Made by a program: the position numbers and the translations under genes. A DNA stretch of 64,000 nucleotides. Source: Bettongia penicillata ogilbyi. Taxonomy: Eukaryota; Chordata; Mammalia; Diprotodontia; Potoroidae. Of this stretch, positions 11,082 to 21,944 are shown one piece after another (positions within the stretch are counted from its first letter, which is position 1; each line of letters opens with the position of its first letter). Where the stretch lies: NCBI GenBank assembly GCA_023548195.1, contig JAJHZJ010000082.1, forward strand, positions 496,001 to 560,000. The letters are read 5' to 3'. The notes below the pieces were generated by a model. The model saw nothing but the letters and a program-made list of their open reading frames with translations, was not told the origin of the DNA and did not search any database.

Positions 11082-11290
11082 GCAGCCAAGTGGCATAAGG
11101 GATTGGACTTGGGAGTCAGGAAGAGCTGAGTTAGAATTTTACCCTGGACACTTAACTAACTGTGTGATCCTGGCCCAGTCCCTTAACCTCTCCCAGCCTC
11201 ATGGACAATAATAATGTCTCTCACAAAGTTGTTGTGAGAATCACATAAGATACTATTTGTAAAGTGCTGAGCTAGCCTGCTTAATACATG
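11082..11290 (+). mobile_element. MIR-type CORE-SINE
   Basis: A full-length-looking plus copy: head 'agccaagtggcataaggg', core 'gtcccttaacctctcccag' and 3' part 'gttgttgtgagaatcacat'. Confidence 0.7.
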
Positions 11291-11299
11291 GCTTCCTTC

Positions 11300-11350
11300 T
11301 TTGCTCCTCCCTCCCTCCCTCCTTTTCTTTCCTTCTTTTCTTCCTCTGTT
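11300..11350 (+). repeat. pyrimidine-rich (CTTC)n low complexity
   Basis: A short run of CCTT/CTTC units, imperfect. Confidence 0.7.
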
Positions 11351-12095
11351 CCTCTAGGTCTTAATCCTATGATTCCTCTTGAAATTTACTGGTTGTCAAA
11401 CTTATCCTCTCCTCCTCCTCCATGGGAAACTCCCATTTCCTAGAAATACTTCCCATTCTCCTTACTCTCAACCCTTCTTAAAATGAAGACACTGTTGGTA
11501 TATCCACGAAAGCCTCTCTGATCCCTCTCTCTCACCACCCCTTCATTGCCCTTGTGGGACAAGGGGTAAATTGAGATCTACATTCCTGGGGTCATTAATG
11601 CTTTGACTAGGCATGGCCTTCTCAGCTGAGTCCTGGGTGGTAGGAAGGACTGGCAGCTAAAAATAGCTTCTCCCTAGAAGAAAATTTCTGACCTGTTTGC
11701 ATAGGTTGATTTGTTTGTCCTCTATTTACACCAACAGGGCTATGATACACCCTTTCCAGGGTGCAGACATATGGTTGAGTGACCTCTGGGGAGAAGGGCT
11801 GGAAGTGGGAAACACCAGCTCACAACAAAGGCCCTGTGACTCAGTGTCCTTCCCACGAGAACAAAGAAACACTGTACTGGGCACGTGGCAGAGACCAGGA
11901 GGTGCTGATGTGAACACCACCCAGTAACTTGGCTTTCGTACTCATTACACAGCCCTGACCTTGGCCGGATTCCTGGAGGATTTCTGTATATCATTCATTC
12001 ATTCATCCATCCGCTCAGGTGCTCTCTCTGCAGGAGGAAAGCCTTGGAGACCTGCCGAGGGCCCAGCATGCAGCAGTAGGGCCGGAAGGAAACTG
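11351..12095. other. no recognised feature
   Basis: No repeat or gene assigned. A short CATT run lies at 11992-12008. Open frames of 64-84 residues overlap on both strands without domain evidence. Confidence 0.4.
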
Positions 12096-12097
12096 TA

Positions 12098-12260
12098 ACC
12101 AAGAATAATAATAATTTACATTTCTCTGGCACCTTTCATCTGAAGATCTCAGAAGGGGGAATTGAGCAGATCCACATCCTGGTAAGGAGATGGGGAACAA
12201 GGCTACCCCTACTTTGCAGATGGTGCTAATGAGGCAGAGAAGGAGTGGCTGATTCAAGAG
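12098..12260 (-). mobile_element. MIR-type SINE
   Basis: 'aataataataatttacattt' starts the reversed 3' end; 'ctttgcagatggtgctaatg' is a decayed core. Confidence 0.5.
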
Positions 12261-12519
12261 CCCTAAGGACTACAGCTGGAGAAAACCCTGATATTCCAGT
12301 ACAATTCCTCTCACTACATCCTTGGGTCAGCATCCTGGCCCTAGACCAAGGAGCTAACCTACATCAATTTCCTTCTGTCAAGATTTTATAAGCCTCTCTC
12401 TGTTTCTAACCATGCCTACTCTCCATTCACAGATACCTACCCCTTCTCCCACCCCCTACACTCCCACCCCCAAGCAACATACTGGCTCACTTCTGGAACC
12501 AAACACCAATTTAGTCAGG

Positions 12520-12680
12520 GGCCAAGTCCCAACTTCCAAAGCTTATCAGTTGTATGACCCCAACTGAGCAAGTCACTGAATCTCTTGGAGTCTCAATTTC
12601 TTTATCTGTAAAATGGATATAATAATGTCTGTAATCCCTTCTTCACAAGATTGATTCAAGGCTCAATTGAGTTAAATACA
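12520..12680 (+). mobile_element. MIR-type SINE
   Basis: 'atctgtaaaatggatataa' and 'agcaagtcactgaatctct' are the plus-strand core. Confidence 0.7.
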
Positions 12681-12689
12681 TATAAATCA

Positions 12690-12985
12690 ACAAGTAATTT
12701 TTTAAAAAATGTTTTTTTAACATTTTTTTAAAACATTTTTTTAAAAATTCTGAGTTTCAAATTCTTTCCTCTCCCTCCCCACACCCCTGTGAGATGGGAA
12801 GCAGTTTGATATAGGTTATACATGTGCAATCATGCAAAACATTTCCACATTAGTCATGTTGTGAAAGAAGACACAGACAAAAAAAGCATAAAAAAGTAAA
12901 AAATAGTATGCTGACTCCATCAGTTCTTCCTCTGGAGGTAGATAGCATTTTTCATCACAGGTCCTTTAGAATTGTCTACAACAGG
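12690..12985 (-). mobile_element. L1 3' end, minus strand
   Basis: Reversed poly-A (T-rich 12690-12745), then 'ctgagtttcaaattctttcc', a pyrimidine block, 'catgcaaaacatttccacat' and 'gtcatgttgtgaaagaag'. 5'-truncated. Confidence 0.75.
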
Positions 12986-13110
12986 CAATTATTAAGCTTT
13001 AATTTTGTGCTAGGCACTACTCTAAGTACTGGATATACAAAGACAAAGTTGGAACAGGCCCTACCTTCACAGACCTTACATTCTAAAGGGTAAGACAACC
13101 TATACAAACA
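12985..13110 (+). mobile_element. ancient unnamed repeat, 5' end
   Basis: 'ttgtgctaggcactactcta' and 'acagaccttacattctaaag' match the start of a long interspersed repeat found about a dozen times here (see 22030, 24191, 26455, 30548, 56530). I do not know its registered name. Confidence 0.5.
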
Positions 13111-13489
13111 TGTCAGTTATTGTTATTAAGAATAATTATATATATCATTAATAATATAATAGTTAAAAGCTAATGAAATCTTAATTGAATTATTAACAAT
13201 TATTAATAAAAAGTAATGCTTCATGTTATTTTCCTTCCAGTTGGGTAAATAGACTGTTCCTTGGCAATCACTGACCTCTGCCCACTTGGAAGGAATTCTC
13301 TGCTCTTCCCTTTGTAACCCTAGAGAGTCCAGAAGTTGTACAAAACAAGAATACAGAGAAACAATACATAACCTAGTGGCAGCCCCTGTTATTAGAAAGG
13401 GAACTAGAGGAATGAGGAACACTTGGGAAAAAATCATGACAAAAACTCTTTACATTTGGATTGAGTTTTATATATATATATACTTTTCC

Positions 13490-13645
13490 ACATCTATTAT
13501 CTCATCAGATACTCTCAACAACACTCTTATCTGTTTCAAGTCTTATCTTCCCAACCAGTCTATGAGTCCCTTGAAGGCAGAGTCTATGCCCTAATTGGCA
13601 CTGAGCCTTATGTATAACCAACTTAATAAATGTTTGTTGAATGGA
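13490..13645 (+). mobile_element. L2 tail
   Basis: 'gagtcccttgaaggcagag' and 'taataaatgtttgttgaatg' are the L2 end. Confidence 0.7.
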
Positions 13646-13704
13646 TTAATAAAAACATCTATTGAGTGTCCTGTGGGTACAGAATACTGCTTGGAGGGGT
13701 AAGC

Positions 13705-13810
13705 AATTTTTTAGCTCATAGAATCTTAGAGCTGAGAGAGACTCTACTAGAGGAGGCAGGGGCTATGCTCAAGGTCACACTTCCAGTTAGTGGTAAATCT
13801 AGAACCTGGA
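13705..13810 (-). mobile_element. MIR-type SINE fragment
   Basis: Reversed MIR with 'ctcaaggtcacacttccagt' and 'agaacctggaactcctag'. Confidence 0.5.
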
Positions 13811-13871
13811 ACTCCTAGTTCTTTAGAGAAGACAAAGGAACAAAAAGATATGGAGAAGTAGGGAAAAAATG

Positions 13872-14164
13872 TGTGTCTGTGTGTGTCCATCCTTCGTTGC
13901 AAAAGAAGACCATGCCATCAGACAAATGATGACATGACTTGCACTTGACTTTTTTTTGAGTGAGGGAGGGCTGTGCAGGTCACCAGTATCACTTCTTTTC
14001 CAGAACCATCTGAATCCAGTGATCAAATATTCATCAGGATGAGTGGAGATGACCCAGGATGAGGCAACTGGGGTTAAGTAACTTGCCTGAGGTCACACAG
14101 CTAATGAGTGTCAAGTGTCTGAGGTGAGATTTGAACTCAGGTCCTCCTGACTCCTGTACTGAAA
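13872..14164 (-). mobile_element. SINE type A, minus strand
   Basis: Tail to B box region on the reverse strand, ending before the tRNA head. Flanked by 'ggaaaaaatg' at 13862-13871 and 14165-14174. A (TG)n run (about 13871-13887) is the reversed 3' (CA)n. Confidence 0.9.
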
Positions 14165-14230
14165 GGAAAAAATGATGGCAATATAGAAAGCAATATTTTT
14201 ATAAGAGCAAAATATGTAAGAAAGGTATGG

Positions 14231-14245
14231 ATTAATTCAGAATTT
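14231..14245. repeat. HAL1 target-site duplication, left
   Basis: 'attaattcagaattt', 14 of 15 identical to 16840-16854. Confidence 0.85.
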
Positions 14246-15074
14246 TTTTAATATAAATTTATTTATTTAACTTTTTACATTCATTTTCACAAAATTTTGG
14301 GTTCCAAATTTTCTCCCCATTTGTCCCCTCCCCCCACTCCAATACACTGAGCTTTCTAATTTCCCCTATCACCAATCTGCCCTCTCTTCTATCATCCCTT
14401 CCTTCTCTTGTCCCCATCTTCTCTTTTGTCCTGTAGGGGCAGATAACTTTCTATTCCCCATTGACTGTATTTCTTATTTCCTAGTAGCAAGAACAATACT
14501 CAACAGCTGTTCCTAAAACTTTGAGTTCCAAATTCTCCCTATCCCTCCCTCCCCACCCATTCCCTTTGGGAAGGCAGGCAATTCAATATAGGCCATATCT
14601 GTGTAGTTTTGCAAATGACTTCCATAATAGTCATGTTGTGTAAGACTAACTCTATTTCCCTCCAACCTGTCCTGTCCCCCATTGTTTCTATTCTGTCTTT
14701 TGATCCTGTCCCTCCCCAAGAGTGTTGACTTCAAATTGCTCCCTCCTCCCATTGCCCTCCCTTCCATCATCCCCCCCACCCTGCTTATCTCCTTCTCCCC
14801 GACTTTCCTGTATTGTAAGATACGTTTTCATACCAAAATAAGTGTGTATTTTATTCCTTCCTTTAGTCAAATGTGATGAGAGTAAACCATGTTTTTTCTC
14901 AGCTCTCCTCTTTTTCCCTCCACTAAAAAGTCTCCTGCTTGCCTCTTGAATGAGATATAATTTACCCCATTCCATTTCACCCTCTTTCCTCCCACTACAT
15001 TTCTCTCTCACTATTTACCTTAATTTCTTTTAAGCTATGGTCCCATCCTATTCAATTCACTCTGTGCTCTCTGT

Positions 15075-15150
15075 CTCTGTGTGTGCATGCATGTGTGTAT
15101 GTGTGTGTGCTCATGCATGTACATGTGTTTGTGTGTATGTGTGTGTGTAG
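15075..15150 (-). repeat. (TG)n-rich tract inside HAL1 3' UTR
   Basis: Imperfect TG/TGCA repeats. They read as (CA)n in the sense of the element. Confidence 0.85.
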
Positions 15151-15283
15151 TCCCACCAACTACCCAGATACTGAAAAGTTTTAAGAGTTACAAATATTGT
15201 CTTTCCATGTAGGAATGTAAACAGTTTACCTTTGATAAGTCCCTTATGACTTCTCTTTGCTGTTTGCTTTTTCATGCTTCTTC

Positions 15284-16384
15284 TCATTCTTGTATTTGAA
15301 GGTCAAATTTTCTTTTCAGCGCTGGTCTTTTCATCAAGAATGCTTGAAAGTCCTCTGTTTCATTGAAAGACCATATTTTCCCCTGAAGTATTATACTCAG
15401 TTTTGCTGGGTAGGTGATTCTTGGCTTTAGTCCTACTTCCTTTGACTTTTGGAATATCCTATTCCACGCCCTTCAATCCCTTAATGTAGAAGCTGCTAGA
15501 TCTTGTGTTATCCTGATTGTAATTCCACAATACTGGAATTGTTTCTTTCTAGCTGCTTGCAATATTTTCTCCTTGACCTGGGAACTCTGGAATTTGGCCA
15601 CAATGTTCCTAGGAGTTTCTCTTTTTGGATCTCTTTCAGGTGTTGATCGATGGATTCCTTCAATACTTATTTTGCCCTCTGGTTGTAGAATATCAGGGCA
15701 GTTTTCCTTGATAATTTCATGAAAGATGATGTCTAGGCTATTTTTTTGATCATGGCTTTCAGGTAGTCCCATAATTTTTAAATTGTCTCTCCTGGATCTA
15801 TTTTCCAGGTCAGTTGTTTTTCCCATGAGATATTTCACATTCTCTTCCATTTTTTCGTTCTTTTGGTTTTGTTTGGTGATTTCTTGGTTTCTCAGAAAGT
15901 CATTAGCCTCCATCTGTTCTATTTCCATTTTGAGAGAACTATTTTCTTCAGTGAGCTTTTGAACCTCTTTTTCCATTTGGCTAATTCTGCTTTTGAAAGC
16001 ATTCTTCTCCTCATTGGCTTTTTGAACCTCTTTTGCCAATCGAGTGAGCCTATTTTTCAAGGTGTTATTTTCTTCAGCATTTTTTTGGGTCTCCTTTAAC
16101 AGGGTATTGACCAGCTTTTCATGCTTTTCTTGCATCTCTCTCATTTCTCTTCCCAGTTTTTCCTCCACCTATCTAACCTGATTTTCAAAATCCTTTTTGA
16201 GCTCTTCCATGGCCTGAGCCCATTGGATATCTATTTCAGATGTTTGGGATACAGAGGCCTTGACTTCTATGTCTTTCCCTGATGGTAAGCATTGATCCTC
16301 CTCATCAGAAATGAAAGGAGGAAACATCTGTTCACCAAGGAAGTAGCATTCTATGGTCTTATTTTTCTTCCCTTTTCTGGGCAT
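15284..16384 (-). pseudogene. ORF1: L1-type ORF1 (RNA-binding coat protein), two in-frame stops
   Basis: A 366-codon frame without any frameshift. It starts MPRKGKKNK (a basic N terminus), has a long heptad-rich coiled coil at about residues 75-195 with many Lys/Glu/Leu, then the RNA-recognition domain opening with RRDNLKIMGLPE (about 198-209), and the C-terminal domain with LKPRITYPAKLS (about 322-333). This order matches L1 ORF1p, which trimerises and coats its RNA. Codon 72 is TAG (16169-16171) and codon 304 is TGA (15473-15475). The TGA lies where a CpG Arg codon could have decayed. Length is close to that of known L1 ORF1p (roughly 340-370 residues). A GTG directly after the first stop is not evidence of a restart. 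No product is expected from this copy. Confidence 0.9.
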
Positions 16385-16839
16385 TTTCCCAGCCAGTTAC
16401 TTGACTTCTGAGATTCCTCTGGACCCCCGCCTAGATCTGTCCAGCTAGTGCTTGGAGCCTGAGATTCAAATGCTGCTCCCCAGCCTCAGGGCTTTCAGTG
16501 GCGGGCACAGCTGCTATTCAATGTGAGCTTAAGTTCTGGTGCTTGGGTGTGGGCAGGGCCGCCTCCCAGACTCAGTTCCCTCAGGGGCTTTATGCAGAGA
16601 TCTTCAGTAATGGAGCGGAGCTCCTGCCTGTTCTAGGAGCCTCTGGCCACTGCTGCCTCTGCAGCTGCCTCTGCTGCTGCCTCCCAAGGGGGCCTGAGTT
16701 ATGGAGACACCCCGCTCTCCTCTCGGCCAGCCCAGAAGTCTCTCTCACTGACCTGTAGCGCCTGTGGGTGGAGGGACCTTCACGGCCGCCGGAGGTTCCG
16801 TCCCTGAAGCCTGCTCGGATCTGCTCCTCTGGGGCCGCC
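16385..16839 (-). promoter_or_regulatory. HAL1 5' UTR, probable internal promoter
   Basis: About 455 bp, GC-rich, with clustered CpG near 16730-16840 (for example 'cggccgccggaggttccg'). L1-type elements carry an internal promoter in the 5' UTR that starts transcription at the first base. Position and composition support this; no motif was proven. Confidence 0.5.
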
Positions 16840-16854
16840 ATTAATTTAGAATTT
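16840..16854. repeat. HAL1 target-site duplication, right
   Basis: 'attaatttagaattt', partner of 14231-14245. Confidence 0.85.
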
Positions 16855-16969
16855 AAGCTACAAATAAGAATTGACAGGGTTAATTTCTCTGTTGATTGAA
16901 TGCCCACTAGGAGAAAATAGAATGGAGAATCCTTGCAATTCCCATCAAAATCGTATTATATAGGGAAAG

Positions 16970-17215
16970 ACCATTAGAGTGAGATTCAGGGAAACAAGTG
17001 TTTGGATCCTACTTCTGCTACATATCAGCATGACTGTAGGTAAGTTATTTCTGCTCAGGGAGAATGTATACACTCCTTGAGAGCAAGAACTGTAGTGCCT
17101 TGCATATAGCAATACATATAATGCTTATTGGGTTGAATTTGATAAGGGATTAAATTAGATGATTTCTAAGGTCTTTTCCAATTCTAAAATTTTATAAATT
17201 GAGAACTTGGTTGGC
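16970..17215 (+). mobile_element. MIR-type SINE split by an L2 tail
   Basis: Head and core up to about 17058 ('tgactgtaggtaagttattt'); an L2 end at about 17065-17150 ('ctccttgagagcaagaactg', 'atgcttattgggttgaattt'); then the MIR tail 'attagatgatttctaaggtc'. Confidence 0.6.
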
Positions 17216-17329
17216 ACCCAGAGCAGGGTTACGCATTATGGGGGAGAGAAGAGGGATGTCTTTGGTTCATTCAACCATTCCATAAACATTTATTAGGTGC
17301 TCACTATGTGCATGAAATTTATACATGCA

Positions 17330-18600
17330 TTGGATAAAAATCAGGATCCAAAAGGATCTCAACAGGAGATAACAATGGACTGAATTTAATACAATAAAAG
17401 TTAATAGAGATAAATGTAAAGGCTTACACTTGTGTTAAAAAAAAATCATCTTCAAAGGTACCTCCAGGAGGAGATGTAGCTAGACAGCAGTGCCTATGAA
17501 AAAGACCTGGGAGCCTGAGCATACCACAAGCTTAATACATTATGAGTCCATAGTAAACTATGACAGCTCAAAAACTTAATGAAATCTTTAGTTGCTTTAG
17601 GAAAGATATGGCATCCAGAGCTAAGGAGATGATTGTCCTGCTATATATTCTGTCTTTGGCAGAGTACCTCTAGAGCAAATATTTTAGGGAAAAAAAGATT
17701 AATCATGGTAAGAAACTCTTGAAACCTTCATTGAAAGACTGGTTGAAGCAACCGAGGATATTTTGTCTGGAGAATGGAAGATTTAGGGAGAACAGTCTTT
17801 CAATATTAGGAGGGTTGTCTTATAGAAGAGAGGTTGGATTTGTTCTTCCAACCCCAGAGAGAACTGGGAGCCATAAGTGGAGGCTGGAAAGAGGCAGAAC
17901 GAAGCCAAGTGTAAAGAAAAAATTAGAGTTAGACCAAATTAAAGTGTTTTGTCTACTTTGGGATATAGGCCTTTCAGATCTTACCTTACTATAGATCTTT
18001 TTTTTTTAAGGTAAAATAAATATTGCTTATTTTTATTCTACTGTGCAGTAAAACAATAAAAATATTCTTAAATCAATATTGTATTGAAGTGTTTAAGCAA
18101 ATGTTAGTATTTTAGCTTCATGCAAACATGGTTAAAGATAACTTTAGAGGATCTATATTTGATCTACAACTTTTTTTAAAATAATATTTTATTTTTACCC
18201 AGTTACATGTAAAAACAATTTTTAACATTCATTTTTAAAACTCTGAGTTTCAAATTCTCTTCCCTTCCTCTTCTCCCCTGTGCCATTGAGAAGGGAAGCA
18301 ATTCGATATATATATAACATTCATTTTTTTTTAAAAAGTTTTTGTGTTCTAAATTGTCCCTCTCCTTCCTTCCCCTCTTCCCTCTCTGACACAGTGAGCA
18401 ATTTGATATGGGTTACACACATTCAATCATGCAAAACATATTACCATATTAGTCAATACCCTAGGTCTTTAAGTAAAGGCTGGATAACCACCTACCAGGG
18501 TGTTGTAGAAGAGGACTCTTCTGTGTATCCTGACTGAACTAGATGGTGTCTGAGTTTCTTTTCAGCTTTGAGAGTCTGTGATTCTGCCAAGTCCTGTGAT
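17330..18600 (+). mobile_element. L3/CR1 LINE split by L1 tails
   Basis: 17330-17985 is L3 ORF2/3' region ('agagataaatgtaaaggctt', 'tagctagacagcagtgcc'). An A/T-rich stretch and L1 ends follow (18000-18455). L3 resumes at about 18456 with 'aagtaaaggctggataacca' and ends 'tttgagagtctgtgattctg' near 18590. The ends join in the right order, so this is one element cut by later insertions. Confidence 0.7.
18170..18455 (-). mobile_element. L1 3' ends, two in tandem, minus strand
   Basis: Two tail modules in a row: 'actctgagtttcaaattctc' (about 18240) with its own T-rich start, then again 'gttctaaattgtccctctcc' (about 18346) after a second T run. Each is followed by a pyrimidine block and an 'aattcgata' or 'aatttgata' word. 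5'-truncated at about 18455. Confidence 0.65.
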
Positions 18601-18639
18601 TAATACTAGTTCAGTTTGAGCTTCCAGATTCATTAGAAG

Positions 18640-19085
18640 AGATGACCTACATGCATGAAACACTTTGAGGATGGTATAAGGAACATTACAATTGTGCCAT
18701 CCAGATTCTAAGCATTGAAAGTATTCCAGGATATGGTTGCACAATGTAGATGGAAAGAGTAGTCACAAAGTAATCGAATGTGAATGTTAGGTTATTCCAA
18801 AGAACAAGTATGACCATAGAAAAAGAGATATGAGAACATAATTCTCTCTAATCTATTGCAGATATGGGAGACACCAAAGTGTACAACACTAGATATATTT
18901 TTAATTATTTGCATTTATTGATCAGTTTTGCAATTTGTTTTTGCTTTTTCCCCCTCTTTCTTTTTTGTTTAAAAATATTGTTATATAGGATGTTTCTTTG
19001 TGGGAAGGGAGAAGGAAAAAGGAGGAGACATGGGTAATAGAAAAACAAAAGAAATCAATAATTTTATTTTTTTTTAAAGAAAGCA
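18640..19085 (+). mobile_element. L1-like 3' UTR, plus strand
   Basis: 'ggaagggagaaggaaaaagg' and an A/T-rich end resemble an L1/HAL1 3' end read forward. The upstream boundary is uncertain. Confidence 0.4.
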
Positions 19086-19235
19086 TTCTGGAGAAAGGAA
19101 AATCTGAAATGATCTGGGAAGGTCTTCCAGGGAAGGAAGGACTTGAGGTAGGCCTTGAATAGATTTGGACGGGGAGTGGAGAGAGCATTCCAGACACGAG
19201 ATTGGAGGTGATGTTGAAAGAGGGGTGAGCAGAAG
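19085..19235 (+). mobile_element. ancient unnamed repeat, internal part
   Basis: 'ggaaggtcttccagggaagg' and 'gagcattccagacacgagat' match internal parts of the long repeat at 22030, 56530 and 62570. Confidence 0.5.
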
Positions 19236-19984
19236 GACACAGACGTCTGTCTGTCTTTTCTGGGCCTCATCTCCCCTCCAAACAAAGAAAACCAAGGAAA
19301 AGGCCTGGTTTGGCAATCAGAGAGCTGATTTACCTCCAGCTAAAAATAGTCTTCTCACAGCAGGTAAGTGACTCACCAAGCTCAGTGAAAACCTCCTGAA
19401 TTGGGGAAATGTGGTGTCCCTGCTGAACCTAATTTCCCTTAGGTGCCTCAATAGCAGGAAGGGCTGACTGAAAGAAAATGACAACACATTTCCTAGCACT
19501 TCCTGCTGCTTCCTTACTTTCTCCCTTGGCCATCTTCATTCTCTTATTTGTTGTCATTAAATAATTAGTCTAAGTCAAGTCTGATCTGGTCTGTAACGCT
19601 ATCACATTCCTTCCCTGATTCCTGAAGGGTTGTAGGGAGGGAAGGAAGAAAGAAAAGAAGCCGACGCGAGCTACTAGCCCAAGGGGGCTAAAGCAAGCGC
19701 AGTGTCCTGGAGAAGACAAGTTGATTTCCACAAGGAGCACCAGGCCTAATTTGGTGGTCTTGCCTGGCCTCATCTGCCTGTCTTCATGTCTTCCCTTCTC
19801 TATTCCAAGGGAAATAGAAAGTGTTTCCTTTTCTCTGGTGAACTCATTAGGAAGCAAATACAAGCCCTGCCTCCATATCTCAAGGGAAATGGGTGGTTGA
19901 GAAAATTATCCAGAGAATTCAGCTCTAACCCCAAACACTTTCTTTCCTATAGTGGAAGACTCCTTAATTTGGTAGCCAGGAATC
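19236..19984. other. no recognised feature
   Basis: A few reading frames of 60-97 residues, none recognisable. Possibly a very old SINE near 19310-19400. Confidence 0.35.
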
Positions 19985-20285
19985 ATTAAAACTGGAAAGA
20001 ATCTTAGAGATCATTAAATATAACCATCTTATTTTATAGTTGAACAAACAGGCTTAAAGAGAAAGTGACTTGCCCAAGGTCACAAACAGGTAGAGCTGAG
20101 ACCTAAATCACAGGCTCTTGGGAGCCTAGACTCAAGTTACCTGACTACAAGTCTGGTGGAGAATTGGGCTCTAGTCATCCCGCTGCCATCAGCCTATCTC
20201 TGTTTTCAGTGAAATGAAAGAGTTAGCCTAAATGATCCCAGCCAGTCCTTTCCAGCTCTAATTCTCTGATTTTGGCTCAGACCAG
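19985..20285 (-). mobile_element. MIR-type SINEs (minus at 19985-20155, plus tail at 20190-20285)
   Basis: 'gtgacttgcccaaggtcaca' is the reversed core. Further on 'cagtcctttccagctctaat' is a plus-strand MIR tail. Confidence 0.6.
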
Positions 20286-20540
20286 AGACTGGGGCTGCAC
20301 ACATAAGCCTTCCTAGTGATATCTCAATAACAATACCCCACCTCCTATAGACACTGCTGCAGCAGCCAGCCCTAAAGCCATGAGCTCTGATTGAACCATC
20401 CCTCTTGGACTGGAACCACTCAGCTTCTTGCCTCTGAGTCAGTGGGCCCAAGCTTGGTTTCAAAGGAGGACCCTCTTAGAACTTTACAACTTTCACTAAT
20501 TTTATCTTAAAATTAATGACACTGTCCCTTTAATAATGGG

Positions 20541-20697
20541 TCGTTGTTTGTCCTTTATTCTCAAAGAGGATCATGCCATCAGGTGGATTGGATTTAAGTA
20601 AGGGAGGGCTGTGCAAAGTCTCCAGCCTCACTTTCTCCTCCAGAGCCATGTGAGTCCAGTGGCAAGACAGAGAGCAGGATCAGAGGAGATGGCCTCC
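20541..20697 (-). mobile_element. SINE type C, 5'-truncated
   Basis: Reversed RTE-like tail 'tgtcctttattctcaaagag', then 'gggagggctgtgcaaagtct' and 'tctcctccagagccatgtga'. Flanked by 'aataatggg' at 20532-20540 and 20698-20706. It shares its 3' half with type A but the spacing and head differ. Confidence 0.8.
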
Positions 20698-20706
20698 AAT
20701 AATGGG

Positions 20707-21105
20707 AAAGAGGAGGAGAATAACCATCCTCAAGCATTTATTACCCCAAAAACTTTCCCCCCAACTTCCATCTCCTTTCCCTGAAATCCTATTTCCATCC
20801 ACAGAATTCCCGTGCCAGGCAGAATTACAGCTTGAAGGAGGCCTCCAACATCTTTGGGGCAGCCCATAAAAAGCGACATGTTAGGGCAAATATGATTGTT
20901 CTGTTCTTTTGGCTTCCAGCTCCTCTACCAAATTAGGCAGGATAGGCGCCTATGTTTGCCTTTCCTGAGCAGCTTGATTCAGTCCAGACAGTGCACAAGA
21001 ATCTACCTTTTGGCCACAGTCCCTGCAGGCCTCAAGGCTTAAATGAAGCATGTTCAAGCAGAGAAGTAGAAGAGGCTGTCGGGGCTGTCATCAGGCTACC
21101 TACCA
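20707..21105. other. no recognised feature
   Basis: 'gggcagcccataaaaagcga' near 20858 resembles one arm of the hairpin at 32619; otherwise plain. Confidence 0.4.
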
Positions 21106-21109
21106 GAGG

Positions 21110-21310
21110 CAGACAGAGCTCTGGACTGAGAGTCAGGAGAACTGAGCTCTGACCCAGATTCTTCTGCTAAGTTACCGTGGGACTGTAAGTAAATCTCTTC
21201 TTCCTGGGCCTCATTTTTCTCTTTGTAGAGTGAGACAGTTATACTAGTTGAATTCTAAAGGGCCCTTTCTATCTTTAATTCTATTAATCTTATCCTATGG
21301 ATCTAATACT
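21110..21310 (+). mobile_element. MIR-type SINE
   Basis: 'ggactgagagtcaggagaac' head, 'gcctcatttttctctttgta' core, 'gggccctttctatcttta' tail. Confidence 0.65.
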
Positions 21311-21940
21311 GGGGGAAAGGTCATTTGGAGTCTACTTTGGAGGAAAAGTAGTCTAACAAAAAATTACTAGAGAAGATTCCTTGAATATAGGAACCAAGCT
21401 CTTTGTAAAACCTGGTAGCTTTCTTTGCTGAAAGTCCTAAGGCCCCATCAAGACCCAATACAGTCAGAATTGCTCTCTCTTCTTTTGTTCAGCCCCCATC
21501 TACCATGTATACATGTCTACTTGTATGTATCTGTATGTATCACCAAGCCATCTGGGACTTCCTGTCCCTGAGCTCTGGTAGCAACTACACTTGGGGATGC
21601 TTTCAAGTCACAAAGGCATCACCGAGGAGGGCTTCTGCAGTGGGACAGGGTGAAGCCTGACTGGGGAGGAAGGAATGAGGAGAATGAAGTCCTGGCTAAG
21701 AGCTGGTCACTGCCTCCAAACATCTGCAGCCTGTCAGCCTGAAAGAGGGAGAGGAATTTTTGGGCTCTAGCATGAGCAGGTGGGTGCGTGGGGAGAAGTG
21801 AGACCAGAGGGCATAATGAGAAATAGAAGAGAACCACAGAAAGAAGAAAACTACCTGAACTATTGGGAATAAATAACCTTGGAGGGGAAGATACATTTTT
21901 ATGACTTACATGATGGGTAGTTCTTTTTTTTCTTTCCTCT
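21311..21940. other. no recognised feature
   Basis: Frames of 66-108 residues overlap on the minus strand with no domain. Confidence 0.4.
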
Positions 21941-21944
21941 TGCA

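Larger units (their letters stand above)
14246..16839 (-). mobile_element. HAL1: full-length HAL1 (half-L1) retrotransposon
   Basis: A 2.59 kb minus-strand element. In sense order: a GC-rich 5' UTR with many CpG (16839-16385), one ORF1 (16384-15284), then about 1.04 kb of 3' UTR directly, with no ORF2, ending in an A-rich tail at the 14246 side. Absence of ORF2 between ORF1 and the tail defines HAL1, known from mammals including marsupials as an L1-derived element that relies on L1 reverse transcriptase. A 15 bp duplication flanks it. Read in sense, the site is CTT|AAATTC, close to the L1 endonuclease preference TT|AAAA. Both ends intact means not 5'-truncated, which is rare for L1-type insertions. 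The alternative, an L1 with a precise internal deletion of ORF2, cannot be excluded from one copy. Confidence 0.85.
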
